From Micromonospora sp. WMMD812 (lineage in GTDB: Bacteria > Actinomycetota > Actinomycetes > Mycobacteriales > Micromonosporaceae), in NCBI RefSeq assembly GCF_027497215.1, contig NZ_CP114904.1, positions 4,610,001 through 4,674,000 of the forward strand: a stretch of 64,000 bases of DNA, written 5' to 3'. Position numbers and translations under genes: made by a program. A model generated the notes under the pieces. The model had not been told where the DNA came from, searched no databases, and worked only from the letters and a program-made list of their open reading frames with translations. Positions 19,267-28,095 of the stretch are shown here, piece after piece. Position 1 is the stretch's first letter, and every line of letters starts with the position of its first letter.

Positions 19267-20034
19267 TCAGTCGCCGACCGGGCCGAGCGCCGGGCGTTTC
19301 GCGGTTACGGTGTCGCCGGACGACCGGCCGGTCAGCCGGCGCTTGAGCCAGGGCGCCAGGTGCTGGCCGACCCAGCGCAGGTCGGCCGCGCGGGAGGCGA
19401 GCCACGGCGTCGGTGCCGGGTGCGGCGGCACCATCAGCCACTCCTCGTCGCAGCCCACGCCCAGCGCGGTCAGCACCTGGCCGGCCACCCGGCGGTGCCC
19501 GGCCGGAGAGAGGTGCAGCCGGTCGGTGCTCCACAGCATCGGGTTGAGGTACGTGTCGTCGGCGTACAGGTCGACCAGGATCGCCCCGTGCCGCTCGGCG
19601 GTCTCGCCGACGGCCTGGTTGAGCAGCTCGACCCGGGGCGCGACCAGACGCTGGCCGGGGAGCCGGGCCATCACGTCGGCGAACCGGAAGACGATCACGT
19701 CGGCGCCGCCGGAGCGGAGTTCGCGGACCACCTCGTCGAACCGGCTGATCAGGTCCGCGCCGTCGAAGGTGCGGCGCAGCACGTCGTTGCCGCCGGCCGC
19801 GAAGCTGATCAGGTCCGGCTTCATCGCGACTGCCTCCGGCACCTGCTGGTCGACGATGTTCGGGAAGAGCCGCCCCCGGATGGCGAGGTTCGCGTAGCGG
19901 AAGTCCGGCCCGGCCTCGGCCGCCAGCCGGGTGGCGACCAGGTCGGCCCAGCCCCGGTAGGTGCCGTCCGGGTACGGGTCGTCCATTCCCTCGGTGAAGC
20001 TGTCTCCGACCGCCACGAAACTCCGCCAGCGCAC
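19267..20034 (-). CDS. SGNH/GDSL-type hydrolase
   Basis: 255 residues from GTG 20034, preceded by GAGGGGGGC. Block I is [10 protein letters not shown] (nucleophile Ser), block III is AAGGNDVL, and block V is [12 protein letters not shown] with the catalytic Asp/His. No signal peptide, so a cytoplasmic esterase/lipase-like enzyme. Substrate unknown. An in-frame start at 20127 exists but would add an Arg-rich, low-confidence extension. Confidence 0.87.
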   Translation of the reverse strand: MRWRSFVAVGDSFTEGMDDPYPDGTYRGWADLVATRLAAEAGPDFRYANLAIRGRLFPNIVDQQVPEAVAMKPDLISFAAGGNDVLRRTFDGADLISRFDEVVRELRSGGADVIVFRFADVMARLPGQRLVAPRVELLNQAVGETAERHGAILVDLYADDTYLNPMLWSTDRLHLSPAGHRRVAGQVLTALGVGCDEEWLMVPPHPAPTPWLASRAADLRWVGQHLAPWLKRRLTGRSSGDTVTAKRPALGPVGD

Positions 20035-20130
20035 CGGGCCCCCCTCAACGCTCCCTCGTTGCCTGCGGCGACCAGTTTTGCACCGCGACCGGCGGCCGTG
20101 GTTCCCCTCGCCGGCCGAACGTGGCACAGG

Positions 20131-20487
20131 TCATCGCGGCACGCCACCGGGCGGATCGACGATCGGTCTGCGGTACGGCCCCCAGGCGACGAACCGCTCG
20201 AACAGCTCACGAGGAGTCGGCCCGTCGTCCGGGTTCAGCCGGAACAGGTCGTGGGTCGCCTCGTGGTACAGCCCGGAGAGGTAGATCGCGAGGTCGAGGT
20301 ACCGGCCGTCGTACTCGACCCGGAGCAGGAGCCGAGCCTCCGCGCAGGGCCACGGCCCGCCGCAGGCCCGGCAGAGCCAGAGCGGGCGTACGGGCTGGTG
20401 CGGCGGATGGCCCGGCGGGTACGGCCGGGGTCGATCGGCGTACGGCCCGAGGCGGGGCACCGGCAGGTGGCGGATCGGCAGATCCAC
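20131..20487 (-). CDS. hypothetical protein with CxxC...C motif
   Basis: 118 residues from GTG 20487 with GAGAGGAGG just upstream. A Pro-rich N-terminus leads to LWLCRACGGPWPCAEAR, a compact Cys cluster that could bind metal, followed by a helical C-terminus ending near FVAWGPYRRPIVDPPG. Similar short proteins beside DUF5753-type regulators occur in Micromonosporaceae as far as I recall; no function is known. It is divergent from the DUF5753 regulator at 20641. Confidence 0.6.
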   Translation of the reverse strand: MDLPIRHLPVPRLGPYADRPRPYPPGHPPHQPVRPLWLCRACGGPWPCAEARLLLRVEYDGRYLDLAIYLSGLYHEATHDLFRLNPDDGPTPRELFERFVAWGPYRRPIVDPPGGVPR

Positions 20488-20640
20488 GACGACCTCCTCT
20501 CCGGGGACACGGTCACGTGACACTGTGCGTCCGACTGACTACGGTCGGATAGAGATCGGCGGAGGTCGGGGCGAGGGCCGGGTGGGCGGCCGACCGGCCG
20601 GGAGGCGCGCCTCGGGGAGGGGTGCCGGTGTGGAGGAACT

Positions 20641-21444
20641 GTGGAAGGTGAACCGACGGCCGAGCTGATCCGGGCACAACTGCGGCGGCTGCGGCTGAAC
20701 GCCGACCTGAGTCAGGAGGAGTTCGGGAAGCTCGTGCACTTCTCGGGCTCGCAGGTGTCCGCCGTCGAGTTGGGCCAACGGCCGCTCGACCGGTTCATCC
20801 TCGGGCGGGCCGACGAGGTGCTGAAGACCGGCGGCCTGCTCAGCTCCCTGCTGAAGATGGCCGAGCGCGACGGCCAACCAAGCTGGTTCCGCCCCTGGCT
20901 CGAAGCGGAGCGCAACGCCCAGCAGCTGCGCTGTTATCAGCCGAGCCTGGTACCCGGCCTGCTCCAGACCGAGAACTACGCCCGGGCGCTGATCCGGTGC
21001 GACGACGGCATCACCAATGACGAGGTGGAGCGGCGCTTGGCCGTGCGGATGGACCGCCAGTCCATCTTCCTCCGCGCCGATCCGCCCATGTTCGTGGCGG
21101 TCATCGAGGAGCCGGTGCTGCGGCGCGCGGACGAGGGCTTTCGTGGACTGATGACCCAGCAGATCGACCATCTGATCGGGTGCGCGGAGAACCCGCACAT
21201 CAGCGTGCACGTCATTCCCGCGGTGGTCAGTGTGCACGTCGGCCTGGTCGGGCCCTTCGTTCTGGCCCTCGGCAACGATGGCGGATGGATCGGTCACCTG
21301 GAGACCCAGCTCGGCGGCATGGTGGTCGACAGGGATGAGGATCTGTCTATCCTGCTGTCGAGGTGGGAGAGCGTCCGAAGTGAGGCACTGCCTCGCCGGC
21401 AGTCGATCGAGCTGATGAAGGAAGTGATGACGTCATGGAGCTGA
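20641..21444 (+). CDS. XRE-family regulator with DUF5753-type C-terminal domain
   Basis: 267 residues. N-terminal HTH (LIRAQLRRLRLNADLSQEEFGKLVHFSGSQVSAVELGQR) and a C-terminal DUF5753-like region (SLVPGLLQTENYARALI ... RMDRQSIF ... HISVHVIPAVV). These proteins pair with DUF397 proteins in streptomycetes and relatives, in developmental or toxin-antitoxin-like modules. GTG 20641 follows GGAGG by 6 nt. The 3' end overlaps the DUF397 gene by 10 bp. Confidence 0.9.
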   Translation: MEGEPTAELIRAQLRRLRLNADLSQEEFGKLVHFSGSQVSAVELGQRPLDRFILGRADEVLKTGGLLSSLLKMAERDGQPSWFRPWLEAERNAQQLRCYQPSLVPGLLQTENYARALIRCDDGITNDEVERRLAVRMDRQSIFLRADPPMFVAVIEEPVLRRADEGFRGLMTQQIDHLIGCAENPHISVHVIPAVVSVHVGLVGPFVLALGNDGGWIGHLETQLGGMVVDRDEDLSILLSRWESVRSEALPRRQSIELMKEVMTSWS

Positions 21445-21620
21445 TCGGAGCCGTCTGGCGCACGTCCACTCGCAGCGGCACCCAGGGCGAGTGCGTCGAG
21501 GTGGCCGACAACTTGCCCGGTGTGGTGCTCGTGCGCGACAGCAAGGATCGGTCCGGCGCGGTGCTCACCCTCGACCCGCGGACCTGGCGGTCGTTCGTGG
21601 AGTACGCCAAGCGCCACTGA
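21435..21620 (+). CDS. DUF397 domain protein
   Basis: 61 residues; classic DUF397 pattern WRTSTRSG...GECVEVA...VLVRDSKD...LTLDPRTWRSFVEYAK. It overlaps the upstream DUF5753 regulator by 10 bp, so the two are cotranslated. In Streptomyces such partners modulate the paired regulator (whiJ-like loci); the role here is inferred. Confidence 0.9.
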   Translation: MELIGAVWRTSTRSGTQGECVEVADNLPGVVLVRDSKDRSGAVLTLDPRTWRSFVEYAKRH

Positions 21621-21629
21621 CCAAGGTCC

Positions 21630-21749
21630 ACTCCGTGTCAGCGATATCGCGGTATCCCCGACACTCGGACACCCCGATATCAGGGATACGGAGTCGATCA
21701 CCGACAAACCCCGGCACGGTTTGACCGAGCCTCGGCACGGTTTGGCCGA
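21630..21749. repeat. inverted repeat plus short direct repeats after the DUF397 gene
   Basis: 21630-21694 is an imperfect inverted repeat with outer arms ACTCCGT/ACGGAGT and inner GATATCG elements. It is followed by two copies of CGGCACGGTTTGrCCGA (21712-21728 and 21733-21749, 21-bp period). Base composition is lower in GC than the neighbours. Function unknown. Confidence 0.65.
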
Positions 21750-21764
21750 ATCCCCGGCGCCGGT

Positions 21765-21807
21765 TCACGGAAAGGCCCCCGGCGCGGTCGCCGAGGGCCT
21801 TCCGTGA
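21765..21807. terminator. bidirectional terminator hairpin
   Basis: TCACGGAAAGGCCC (from 21765) pairs with GGGCCTTCCGTGA (to 21807) with one bulged A, between convergent genes. Confidence 0.7.
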
Positions 21808-21821
21808 CGGTCGCGGGTGAC

Positions 21822-22988
21822 CTAGCCGGCCACCCCGAGGATCTGCATGTCCTTCAGCGCCGCGGGCTCGGCCGACTCACTGATCTTCCGCCCCTCGGCG
21901 TCGACCAGCACCACCGCGAAGCCGCCACCCGACTTCACCCGGGCCACCAGAGTCCCGTCCGCCTGGAAGTACACCTGCCGCAGTTCCCGCCCGCCGAGCG
22001 GCAGCCGCACCTCCTTGCCGGTGCGCGTGTCGAGCACGACGTTGGCGTCCAGTTCCCGGGCCACGTCGCCGGCCTCCATGTCCGGGCTGCGGCGGTGGAG
22101 CGCGATCCGTCCACCGTCCGGCGAGAGGCTGGCCAGGTCGAAGCTGCGGTAGTTCGAACCGCTACCGAGACCGGGGATGGCACGTCGGACCGGGCCGTCG
22201 AGGCGGGTGAGCAGCACCGCACCGGTCGAGCCGTCGGCGTACGCGATGAAGTCGCCGTCCGCGGACCAGACGGGGTGGCATCCCGGCAGCTCGCCCGACT
22301 CGGTGAACGTGCCGGAGGCGACGTCGATGACGCCGGCCCGGTAGTCGTCCGGGTGGGTCTTGGTGAGCGTGCCGATCGCGAGCCGCCGCGAGTCCGGCGA
22401 CCAGGCCGGGGTCCAGCAGTGCCGGTCGACACCGTCCCGCAGCTTCCGCTTTCCGGAACCGTCCACGTCGGACACCCAGAGCGCGTCCTCGACGACCCAG
22501 GCCACCCGGCGGCCGTCGGGAGACACCGCCGCGTTGAGCACGGCGACCTCCCGTGGGATCGCCAGCAGTTGCTTCGGCCCACTGCCCGGCTGCCACGAGT
22601 AGAGGTGGGCGGTGGGGCTGCTGCCCTCGCCGAGGGTGCCCGGGCCGGGGCCGTACTGGAGCCGGCCGATGGTCGCGGTGGGCGCCGCCGGCGGGGTGGG
22701 CGTGCTGGGCGCGACCGACGGCGTCGGCGGAGCGGGTGGAGCCGGCGGAGTGGTGTCGACGATCGACGGGGAGTCGGCGGGCAGCGGCGTCGGCGCGGTC
22801 GCGTCCGGGCGGATGGCGAAGGCGGTGCCGGTCGCCGCTCCGACGAGCACGAACGCCGCCGCGGTGGTGGCCACGGCCCGCTGGATGCCGAGCCGGCGGG
22901 AGGTCCGCAACGCGCGGTCCCGCAGGTCGACCGGAGTGACCTCGTCGGCCAGGCTGGCCAGGTCGAGCCGGAGACGGTCGTCGTTCAT
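21822..22988 (-). CDS. membrane-anchored propeller-like protein, putative anti-sigma partner, copy B
   Basis: 388 residues from ATG 22988, which overlaps the stop of the upstream sigma gene (ATGA). Short cytoplasmic part (MNDDRLRLDLASLADEVTPV), one transmembrane segment (about residues 38-60), a Pro/Thr-rich spacer, then a TolB/WD40-like domain (AAVSPDGRRVAWVVEDALWVSDVDG; TPAWSPDSRRLAIG; HPVWSADGDFIAYADG). Same architecture as the product of 16961-18151, so the window holds two paralogous sigma/propeller modules. Regulatory role inferred. Confidence 0.75.
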   Translation of the reverse strand: MNDDRLRLDLASLADEVTPVDLRDRALRTSRRLGIQRAVATTAAAFVLVGAATGTAFAIRPDATAPTPLPADSPSIVDTTPPAPPAPPTPSVAPSTPTPPAAPTATIGRLQYGPGPGTLGEGSSPTAHLYSWQPGSGPKQLLAIPREVAVLNAAVSPDGRRVAWVVEDALWVSDVDGSGKRKLRDGVDRHCWTPAWSPDSRRLAIGTLTKTHPDDYRAGVIDVASGTFTESGELPGCHPVWSADGDFIAYADGSTGAVLLTRLDGPVRRAIPGLGSGSNYRSFDLASLSPDGGRIALHRRSPDMEAGDVARELDANVVLDTRTGKEVRLPLGGRELRQVYFQADGTLVARVKSGGGFAVVLVDAEGRKISESAEPAALKDMQILGVAG

Positions 22989-23515
22989 CGGGTGCTCCCT
23001 TCCAGGACGTACAGCTCGGCGAGTTCGGGGGCGACGGTGCGCAACTTGGCCAGCGCCTTGGCGGTCTGGCTCTTGACGGTGCCAACGGTGACGCCGAGCA
23101 GGTCGGCGGCCTCGACCTCGGTGCGGTCCTCGAAGAAGCGCAGCACCAGCACGGCGCGCTGCTTCGCGGAGAGCCTGGCCAGCGCGGCCCGCAGGGTGAG
23201 CCGCAGGGTCGTCTGGTGGGCGTGGTCGGGGGCCGAGTCGCCTCCGCGTGGCTCGGGCAGGTCGCCCGGCATCGACTCGGCCACCCGGCGCCGCCGCCAC
23301 CAGGAGACCTGGAGGTGGTACATCGTCCGGCGGGTGTACGCCTCGGCGTTGCCGCTGTGGTGCAGCCGGTTCCACGAGCGGTGGGTCCTGGCCAGCGCCG
23401 ACTGGACCAGGTCCTCGGCGAGGTGCTGGTCGCCGGTCAACAGGTAGGCCGAGCGCAGCAGCGCCGGCGTTCGGGTACGGACGAACGAGTCGAACTCACT
23501 CAGCAGAGGGTCCAC
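22985..23515 (-). CDS. SigE-family sigma factor, copy B
   Basis: 176 residues from GTG 23515 (AAGGA upstream). Region 2 (SAYLLTGDQHLAEDLVQSALARTHRSW) and region 4 (LSAKQRAVLVLRFFEDRTEVEAADLLGVTVGTVKSQ) are intact. It is translationally coupled to the membrane propeller protein downstream and divergent from proS. An in-frame ATG at 23602 would give a longer form with a non-conserved N-terminus. Confidence 0.9.
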   Translation of the reverse strand: MDPLLSEFDSFVRTRTPALLRSAYLLTGDQHLAEDLVQSALARTHRSWNRLHHSGNAEAYTRRTMYHLQVSWWRRRRVAESMPGDLPEPRGGDSAPDHAHQTTLRLTLRAALARLSAKQRAVLVLRFFEDRTEVEAADLLGVTVGTVKSQTAKALAKLRTVAPELAELYVLEGSTR

Positions 23516-23681
23516 ACGAGCCGATCCTTGGGGGTAGTGGTGCGCAGCATTCTGACGCCCTCCCAGACGCCTCCCCGGGCGACGGTGGTTGCCGTTCCGC
23601 ACGCCGATTTCCGACAGTCCCGGCCGGCAACCCGGACGAATTGCGTCGCCGCCGCGGAACCGCCGGTCGTACGCTGCGGCA

Positions 23682-25439
23682 ATGCTGCTACGGATGTCGA
23701 CCCTGCTGCTCCGGACCCTGCGCGAGGACCCGGCGGACGCGGAGGTGCCGAGCCATCGGCTGCTGCTGCGCGCCGGCTACGTCCGCCGCGCCGCCCCGGG
23801 CGGCTACACGTGGCTGCCGCTCGGCAAGCTGGTGCTGGACCGGATCGCCGCGGTGGTGCGTTCGGAGATCACCGCGATCGGCGACCAGGAGGTGCACTTC
23901 CCGGCGCTGCTGCCGGCGGAGCCGTACCGGACCAGCGGCCGGTGGACGGAGTACGGCGACGACATCTTCACCCTCGCCGACCGGAAGGGCGCCGAGCATC
24001 TGCTCGCCCCGACCCACGAGGAGTTGGCCGCGCTGCTGGTGAAGGACCTTTTCACCTCCTACCGGGACTTCCCGGTGACGCTCTTCCAGGTGCAGACGAA
24101 GTTCCGCGACGAGGCCCGGCCCCGCGCCGGCCTGCTGCGCGGGCGGGAGTTCCTGATGAAGGACGCCTACTCGTTCGACCTGGACGAGGCGGGTCTCCAG
24201 GCCGCGTACGACCGGCACCGGGTCGCGTACCAGCGGATCTTCGACCGGCTCGGCCTGGACTACACGGTGGTGCGCGCGATGTCCGGTGCGATGGGCGGCT
24301 CGGCGTCCGAGGAGTTCCTGGCCGCCACGCCGGTCGGCGAGGACACCTTCGTCGGCTGCACCGCCTGTGACTACGCGGCGAACACGGAGGCGGTCACCAC
24401 CCGGGCCCCGGCGGCCGGCGACCCGGAGGCGCACCCGGCCACCGAGGTGTACGACACCCCGGAGACGCCGACCATCGCGTCGCTGGTCGAGCTGGCGAAC
24501 GCGCGTGCCCTCGCCGGGCGCACCGACTGGACCGCCGCCGACACGTTGAAGAACGTGGTGCTGACCGTACGCCGGCCGGGGGTGGCCGAGACGGAGCTGC
24601 TGGTGATCGGGGTGCCGGGTGATCGGGAGGTGGACCTCAAGCGGGTGGACGCCGCGCTCGCCCCCGCGACGGTGGCGGTCTTCGAGGAGTGGGACGCGCA
24701 CCCGGAGCTGGTCCGCGGCTACATCGGCCCGCAGCTCATGTCGAAGCTCGGGTTCCGCTACCTGGTGGATCCCCGGGTGGTGGCCGGCAGCTCGTGGCTG
24801 ACCGGGGCGAACGAGCCGGGCCGGCACGCCACCAACGTGGTCTGCGGCCGCGACTTCACCCCGGACGGCACCGTCGAGGCCGCCGAGGTCCGGGCCGGCG
24901 ACCCCTGCCCGAGCTGCCGCGAGGGCGAGCTGACCATCCGGCGGGGCATCGAGGTGGGGCACATCTTCCAGCTCGGCCGCCGCTACACCGACGCCTTCGC
25001 CGTGGACGTGCTCGGCCCGCAGGGCAAGCCGGTCCGGCCCACCATGGGCTGCTACGGCATCGGGGTGTCCCGCGCGGTGGCCGCGGTCGCCGAACAGCAC
25101 CACGACGACCGGGGCCTGGTCTGGCCGGCGGCGGTCGCGCCGTGCGACGTACACCTGGTGGCCGCCGGCAAGGGGCCGCAGCTGGACGCGGCGCTCGACC
25201 TCGGCGGTCAGCTCTCGGCGGCCGGCCTGCGGGTGCTGGTGGACGACCGCACGGCGGTGTCCGCCGGGGTGAAGTTCACCGACGCCGAGCTGATCGGCAT
25301 CCCGCGCGCCGTCGTGGTCGGCCGCCGCCTCGCCGACGGGTACGTCGAACTGCGCGACCGGGCCAGCGGCGAGCGGACCGAACTACCGGTCGACGGGTTG
25401 GTGGCCCGTTTGGTCGACGAGGTGGCCGCGAGCGTGTGA
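23682..25439 (+). CDS. proS: prolyl-tRNA synthetase
   Basis: 585 residues, the normal length for the bacterial-type enzyme with an editing insertion. Starts [20 protein letters not shown]. Class II motifs are visible: motif 2 region [26 protein letters not shown], the inserted editing domain between about residues 225 and 385, motif 3 [13 protein letters not shown], and a C-terminal anticodon domain. It charges tRNA-Pro with proline in the cytoplasm. ATG 23682 was chosen because it matches the usual N-terminus; an earlier in-frame ATG at 23589 adds a non-conserved tail. A separate YbaK-type protein lies at 27157. Confidence 0.96.
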   Translation: MLLRMSTLLLRTLREDPADAEVPSHRLLLRAGYVRRAAPGGYTWLPLGKLVLDRIAAVVRSEITAIGDQEVHFPALLPAEPYRTSGRWTEYGDDIFTLADRKGAEHLLAPTHEELAALLVKDLFTSYRDFPVTLFQVQTKFRDEARPRAGLLRGREFLMKDAYSFDLDEAGLQAAYDRHRVAYQRIFDRLGLDYTVVRAMSGAMGGSASEEFLAATPVGEDTFVGCTACDYAANTEAVTTRAPAAGDPEAHPATEVYDTPETPTIASLVELANARALAGRTDWTAADTLKNVVLTVRRPGVAETELLVIGVPGDREVDLKRVDAALAPATVAVFEEWDAHPELVRGYIGPQLMSKLGFRYLVDPRVVAGSSWLTGANEPGRHATNVVCGRDFTPDGTVEAAEVRAGDPCPSCREGELTIRRGIEVGHIFQLGRRYTDAFAVDVLGPQGKPVRPTMGCYGIGVSRAVAAVAEQHHDDRGLVWPAAVAPCDVHLVAAGKGPQLDAALDLGGQLSAAGLRVLVDDRTAVSAGVKFTDAELIGIPRAVVVGRRLADGYVELRDRASGERTELPVDGLVARLVDEVAASV

Positions 25440-25506
25440 ACCTGGTGTATCCGCCACGTCACGGGGTACCGCACTCCGATCGGCGTATGCGTTTTCGGAG
25501 GATCTC

Positions 25507-25932
25507 ATGACCGGTTACCGGGTCAGCGACGTGATGACCAGGCAGGTCGTCTACCTGCCTGCGGAGACCAACCTGGACGAGGCCGCGAAGGTGATGAAGG
25601 AGGCCGACATCGGCGACGTCGTCGTCACCGACGGCGCCAGCCTCGCCGGCATGCTCACCGACCGGGACATCGTGGTCCGGGCGGTGGCCGAACGCGCGAA
25701 CCCGGCCACCACCACGATCGGCTCGATCATCACCCGCGAGGTGGTGATGATCGAGCAGCACGCCACGGCCGGAGAGGCGGCGGCGCTGATGCGCGAGCGG
25801 GGGATCCGGCGGGTGCTGGTCTGCGACAGCGACCGCAAGTTGGTCGGGATCGTCTCCCTCGGCGACCTGGCGATGCAGCTCGACCCGCAGTCCGCGCTCA
25901 GCGAGATCAGCGAGCAGGCGCCGACGGTGTGA
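25507..25932 (+). CDS. two-CBS-domain protein
   Basis: 141 residues with paired CBS domains (VSDVMTRQVVYLPAETNLDEAAKVMKEADIGDVVV... MLTDRDIVVR; then ITREVVMIEQHATAGEAAALMRERGIRRVLV). Such stand-alone proteins bind adenine nucleotides and act as energy or redox sensors. CGGAGGATCTC precedes ATG 25507. A paralogue is at 36582-37001. Confidence 0.9.
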   Translation: MTGYRVSDVMTRQVVYLPAETNLDEAAKVMKEADIGDVVVTDGASLAGMLTDRDIVVRAVAERANPATTTIGSIITREVVMIEQHATAGEAAALMRERGIRRVLVCDSDRKLVGIVSLGDLAMQLDPQSALSEISEQAPTV

Positions 25933-25990
25933 TCGGGGCCCCTGCCCGTAGCGGTGGGGAGCCCTGATCACCGGCGGTAGCCTTCGAGTC

Positions 25991-26419
25991 ATGTCCGCCA
26001 TGCCGGCCAGGTTGGCCGAGATCGTCGACGAGTTCGCCGCCGCCCCTCGGGAGGTGGTGCTCGAGATGCTGCTGGAGTACGCCGACGTCCTCCCGCCGCT
26101 GCCGCCCGACAGCGCCGAGCGGGAGGGCATGGAACAGGTGCCGGAGTGCCAGACGGCCTTCTTCCTGCGCGCCCGGGTGACGCCGGAGAAGACCGTGGAG
26201 ACGCTCTTCGACTGCCCGCCCGAGGCGCCGACCACCCGCGCCTTCGCCGGCATCCTCGCCGAGGGGCTGGCCGGGGCGAGCCCGGACGAGGTGCTCGCCG
26301 TGCCGGACGACCTCTACCAGCGGATGGGCCTGGCCCAGGCGATCAGCCCGCTGCGGGTGCGCGGGGGCACCGCGATCCTGGCCCGGCTCAAGCGCCAGGT
26401 CCGGGAACAAGTCGGCTGA
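25991..26419 (+). CDS. sufE: SufE-family protein
   Basis: 142 residues. The sulfur-acceptor Cys53 lies in QVPECQTAFF, and the family pattern RAFAGILAEGLAGASPDEVLAV follows. SufE takes persulfide sulfur from a cysteine desulfurase (SufS/CsdA-like) for Fe-S cluster assembly. No suf operon gene is adjacent; the nearest sulfur-transfer gene is the rhodanese at 18270-19172. Cytoplasmic. Confidence 0.88.
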   Translation: MSAMPARLAEIVDEFAAAPREVVLEMLLEYADVLPPLPPDSAEREGMEQVPECQTAFFLRARVTPEKTVETLFDCPPEAPTTRAFAGILAEGLAGASPDEVLAVPDDLYQRMGLAQAISPLRVRGGTAILARLKRQVREQVG

Positions 26420-26439
26420 GCGGGGAGTTGGGACTGATC

Positions 26440-27075
26440 ATGGAGATCGAGATCTACGCCGACGTGGTCTGCCCGTGGTGCTACATCGGCAAGCGCCGGC
26501 TGGACGAGGCACTGGAGTTGTACGACGGCGACGTGACCGTCCGTTTCCGTCCGTTCCAACTGGACCCGTCGCCGGTGTCCGAGCCGCTGCCGCTGCGCGA
26601 CGCGCTCGCCGCGAAGTTCGGCGGCCCGGACAGCGCCCGGCAGGCGATCGACCGGGTGACCCAGGTGGCCGCGGGCGCGGGTCTCGCCCTCGACTACGAC
26701 CGGGCGGTCACCGCAAACACCTTCGACGCGCACCGGCTGGCCCGGTACGCCGCCGAGCACGGCAGGGCCAGCGAGATGCTGGACGCGCTCTACCGGGGGC
26801 ACTTCGTCGACGGCGTCGACCTGGGGTCGCACGAGGCCCTGGCCACGCTCGCCGAGCAGGTCGGCCTGAACGGCGCCGACGCCCGCCGTTACCTCGACTC
26901 CGACGAGGGCACCAAGGAGGTCGCCGTCGACCTGGCCTCCGCCCGCGACCTCGGGGTCAGCAGCGTGCCGACCTTCGTGCTCGCCGGGAAGTACGGCATC
27001 CAGGGCGCCCAGGACAGCGCGACCCTGCTCGCCGCGTTCGCCGAGGTCGAGCGCCGGGAGTCCGGCACCGACTGA
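26440..27075 (+). CDS. DsbA-family oxidoreductase (FrnE-like)
   Basis: 211 residues with a thioredoxin fold carrying an inserted helical domain. The active site is Cys11-Pro-Trp-Cys14 in YADVVCPWCYIGKRRL, and the cis-Pro loop is SSVPTFVL. No signal peptide, so it is a cytoplasmic DsbA-like protein similar to FrnE/2-hydroxychromene-2-carboxylate isomerase relatives. It follows sufE by 20 bp and may be cotranscribed. Confidence 0.88.
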   Translation: MEIEIYADVVCPWCYIGKRRLDEALELYDGDVTVRFRPFQLDPSPVSEPLPLRDALAAKFGGPDSARQAIDRVTQVAAGAGLALDYDRAVTANTFDAHRLARYAAEHGRASEMLDALYRGHFVDGVDLGSHEALATLAEQVGLNGADARRYLDSDEGTKEVAVDLASARDLGVSSVPTFVLAGKYGIQGAQDSATLLAAFAEVERRESGTD

Positions 27076-27088
27076 CCACGACCGGCTG

Positions 27089-27160
27089 CTGACCGGCCGG
27101 ACATCGACATCGATGATGTTTCATGTGAAACGGCATCGATGTCGGCGAGTGGCCGGTCAG
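27089..27160. terminator. large nested palindrome between convergent genes
   Basis: Outer arms CTGACCGGCC/GGCCGGTCAG (27089 and 27151) and inner perfect arms CGACATCGATG/CATCGATGTCG (27105-27115 and 27134-27144) enclose a parS-like core. It would form a long hairpin after both the DsbA-like and YbaK-like genes and overlaps the latter's stop codon. Confidence 0.65.
27117..27132. promoter_or_regulatory. parS-like ParB binding site
   Basis: TGTTTCATGTGAAACG matches the bacterial parS consensus TGTTTCACGTGAAACA at 14 of 16 positions, and the 14-bp core differs by one central base. It lies about 32 kb from gyrA/gyrB, within the origin-proximal zone where actinobacterial parS sites cluster. Function not shown. 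Confidence 0.6.
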
Positions 27161-27705
27161 GCCGGGCGGGCCAGGTCCTCGATCACCCGCGCGCCGGGCA
27201 GCGCGCCGAGCGCCGGGCCGGGCAACGCGATCTTGCTGTGCCGCACGCCGGAGCCGATGATCACGTGCGGCGTGGCGACCACCCGGGCGTCGACCAGGAT
27301 CGGCCACTCCTCCGGCAGGCCGATCGGGGTGATCCCGCCGTACTCCATGCCGGTCAGATCGACCGCCTCCGCCATCGGCGCGAAGCTGGCCTTGCGCACG
27401 TCGAGCGCCCGCCGGGCCACCCCGTTCACGTCGGCCCGGGTGGTGGCGAGGATGACGCAGGCCGCGTAGCGGACCACGCCCTCCCGCTTGCCGGCCACCA
27501 CCACGCAGTTGGCCGACACATCCAGCCCCACCTCGTACGCCGCGCAGAACGCGGCGGTGTCGGCGAGGTCGGCGTCGATCGGCGCGACCAGCACGTCGTC
27601 CACGTCCACCGGAGCGTCGGCGGGCCACTGCCCGAGCGCCGCGGCGACCGGCGGGGCGAGCAGGTCGAGGCGGGTCCGGGCGGGTTCGGTCTTCAGCGTC
27701 CCCAT
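27157..27705 (-). CDS. YbaK/EbsC-family aminoacyl-tRNA deacylase-like protein
   Basis: 182 residues from ATG 27705. The family core is visible: SANCVVVAGKREGVVRYAACVILATTRADVNGVARRAL and MEYGGITPIGLPEEWPILVD (the GGxxPxG-type substrate loop). These proteins clear mischarged tRNAs such as Ala- or Cys-tRNA-Pro. Proximity to proS is suggestive but other genes intervene. An upstream in-frame start at 27732 is possible. Confidence 0.85.
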   Translation of the reverse strand: MGTLKTEPARTRLDLLAPPVAAALGQWPADAPVDVDDVLVAPIDADLADTAAFCAAYEVGLDVSANCVVVAGKREGVVRYAACVILATTRADVNGVARRALDVRKASFAPMAEAVDLTGMEYGGITPIGLPEEWPILVDARVVATPHVIIGSGVRHSKIALPGPALGALPGARVIEDLARPA

Positions 27706-27863
27706 CACGGGTGCGATCCTCGCACCCGCCACGCCGTACCGCCCACCCGAAGCGCCGCGACCGCCGGATCGGCCACGCTCGCGGGCCTGGCTGGCCGACG
27801 CGGGCGCGGCCGCCCGACTGGCGACGGCCGCGCTAACTGGCTCGGCCGCCGGCGCGGACCGGC

Positions 27864-28058
27864 TCAGCTGCCGGCGAGGAAGGCGTTCTCCTTGAGGAAC
27901 GTGCGGTCCCGGTGGGTTGCGAGCTCCTCGGCCCGCGCGACCTGGGCGCGGCGGACCTCCAGGTCCTCCAGCCCGTGCCGGACGGCGAGCCGGATCACGC
28001 CGTAGAGGAAGACGAATCCGAAGCAGTACAGGATGACAGCGGTGACGACAGCGAACAT
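27864..28058 (-). CDS. small single-pass membrane protein
   Basis: 64 residues: one N-terminal transmembrane helix (VVTAVILYCFGFVFLYGVI, about residues 4-22) and a charged helical tail (EVRRAQVARAEELATHRDRTFLKENAF). No family recognised. Ribosome site is weak. Isolated minus-strand gene. Confidence 0.5.
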   Translation of the reverse strand: MFAVVTAVILYCFGFVFLYGVIRLAVRHGLEDLEVRRAQVARAEELATHRDRTFLKENAFLAGS

Positions 28059-28095
28059 GCGGTCACGCTAGGCCGAACATGAACGGGACAGGTTC

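Noticed and set aside
20512..20521. GTCACGTGAC palindrome between divergent genes as an operator
   Set aside because: Ten bases only, single copy; could be chance in this composition.
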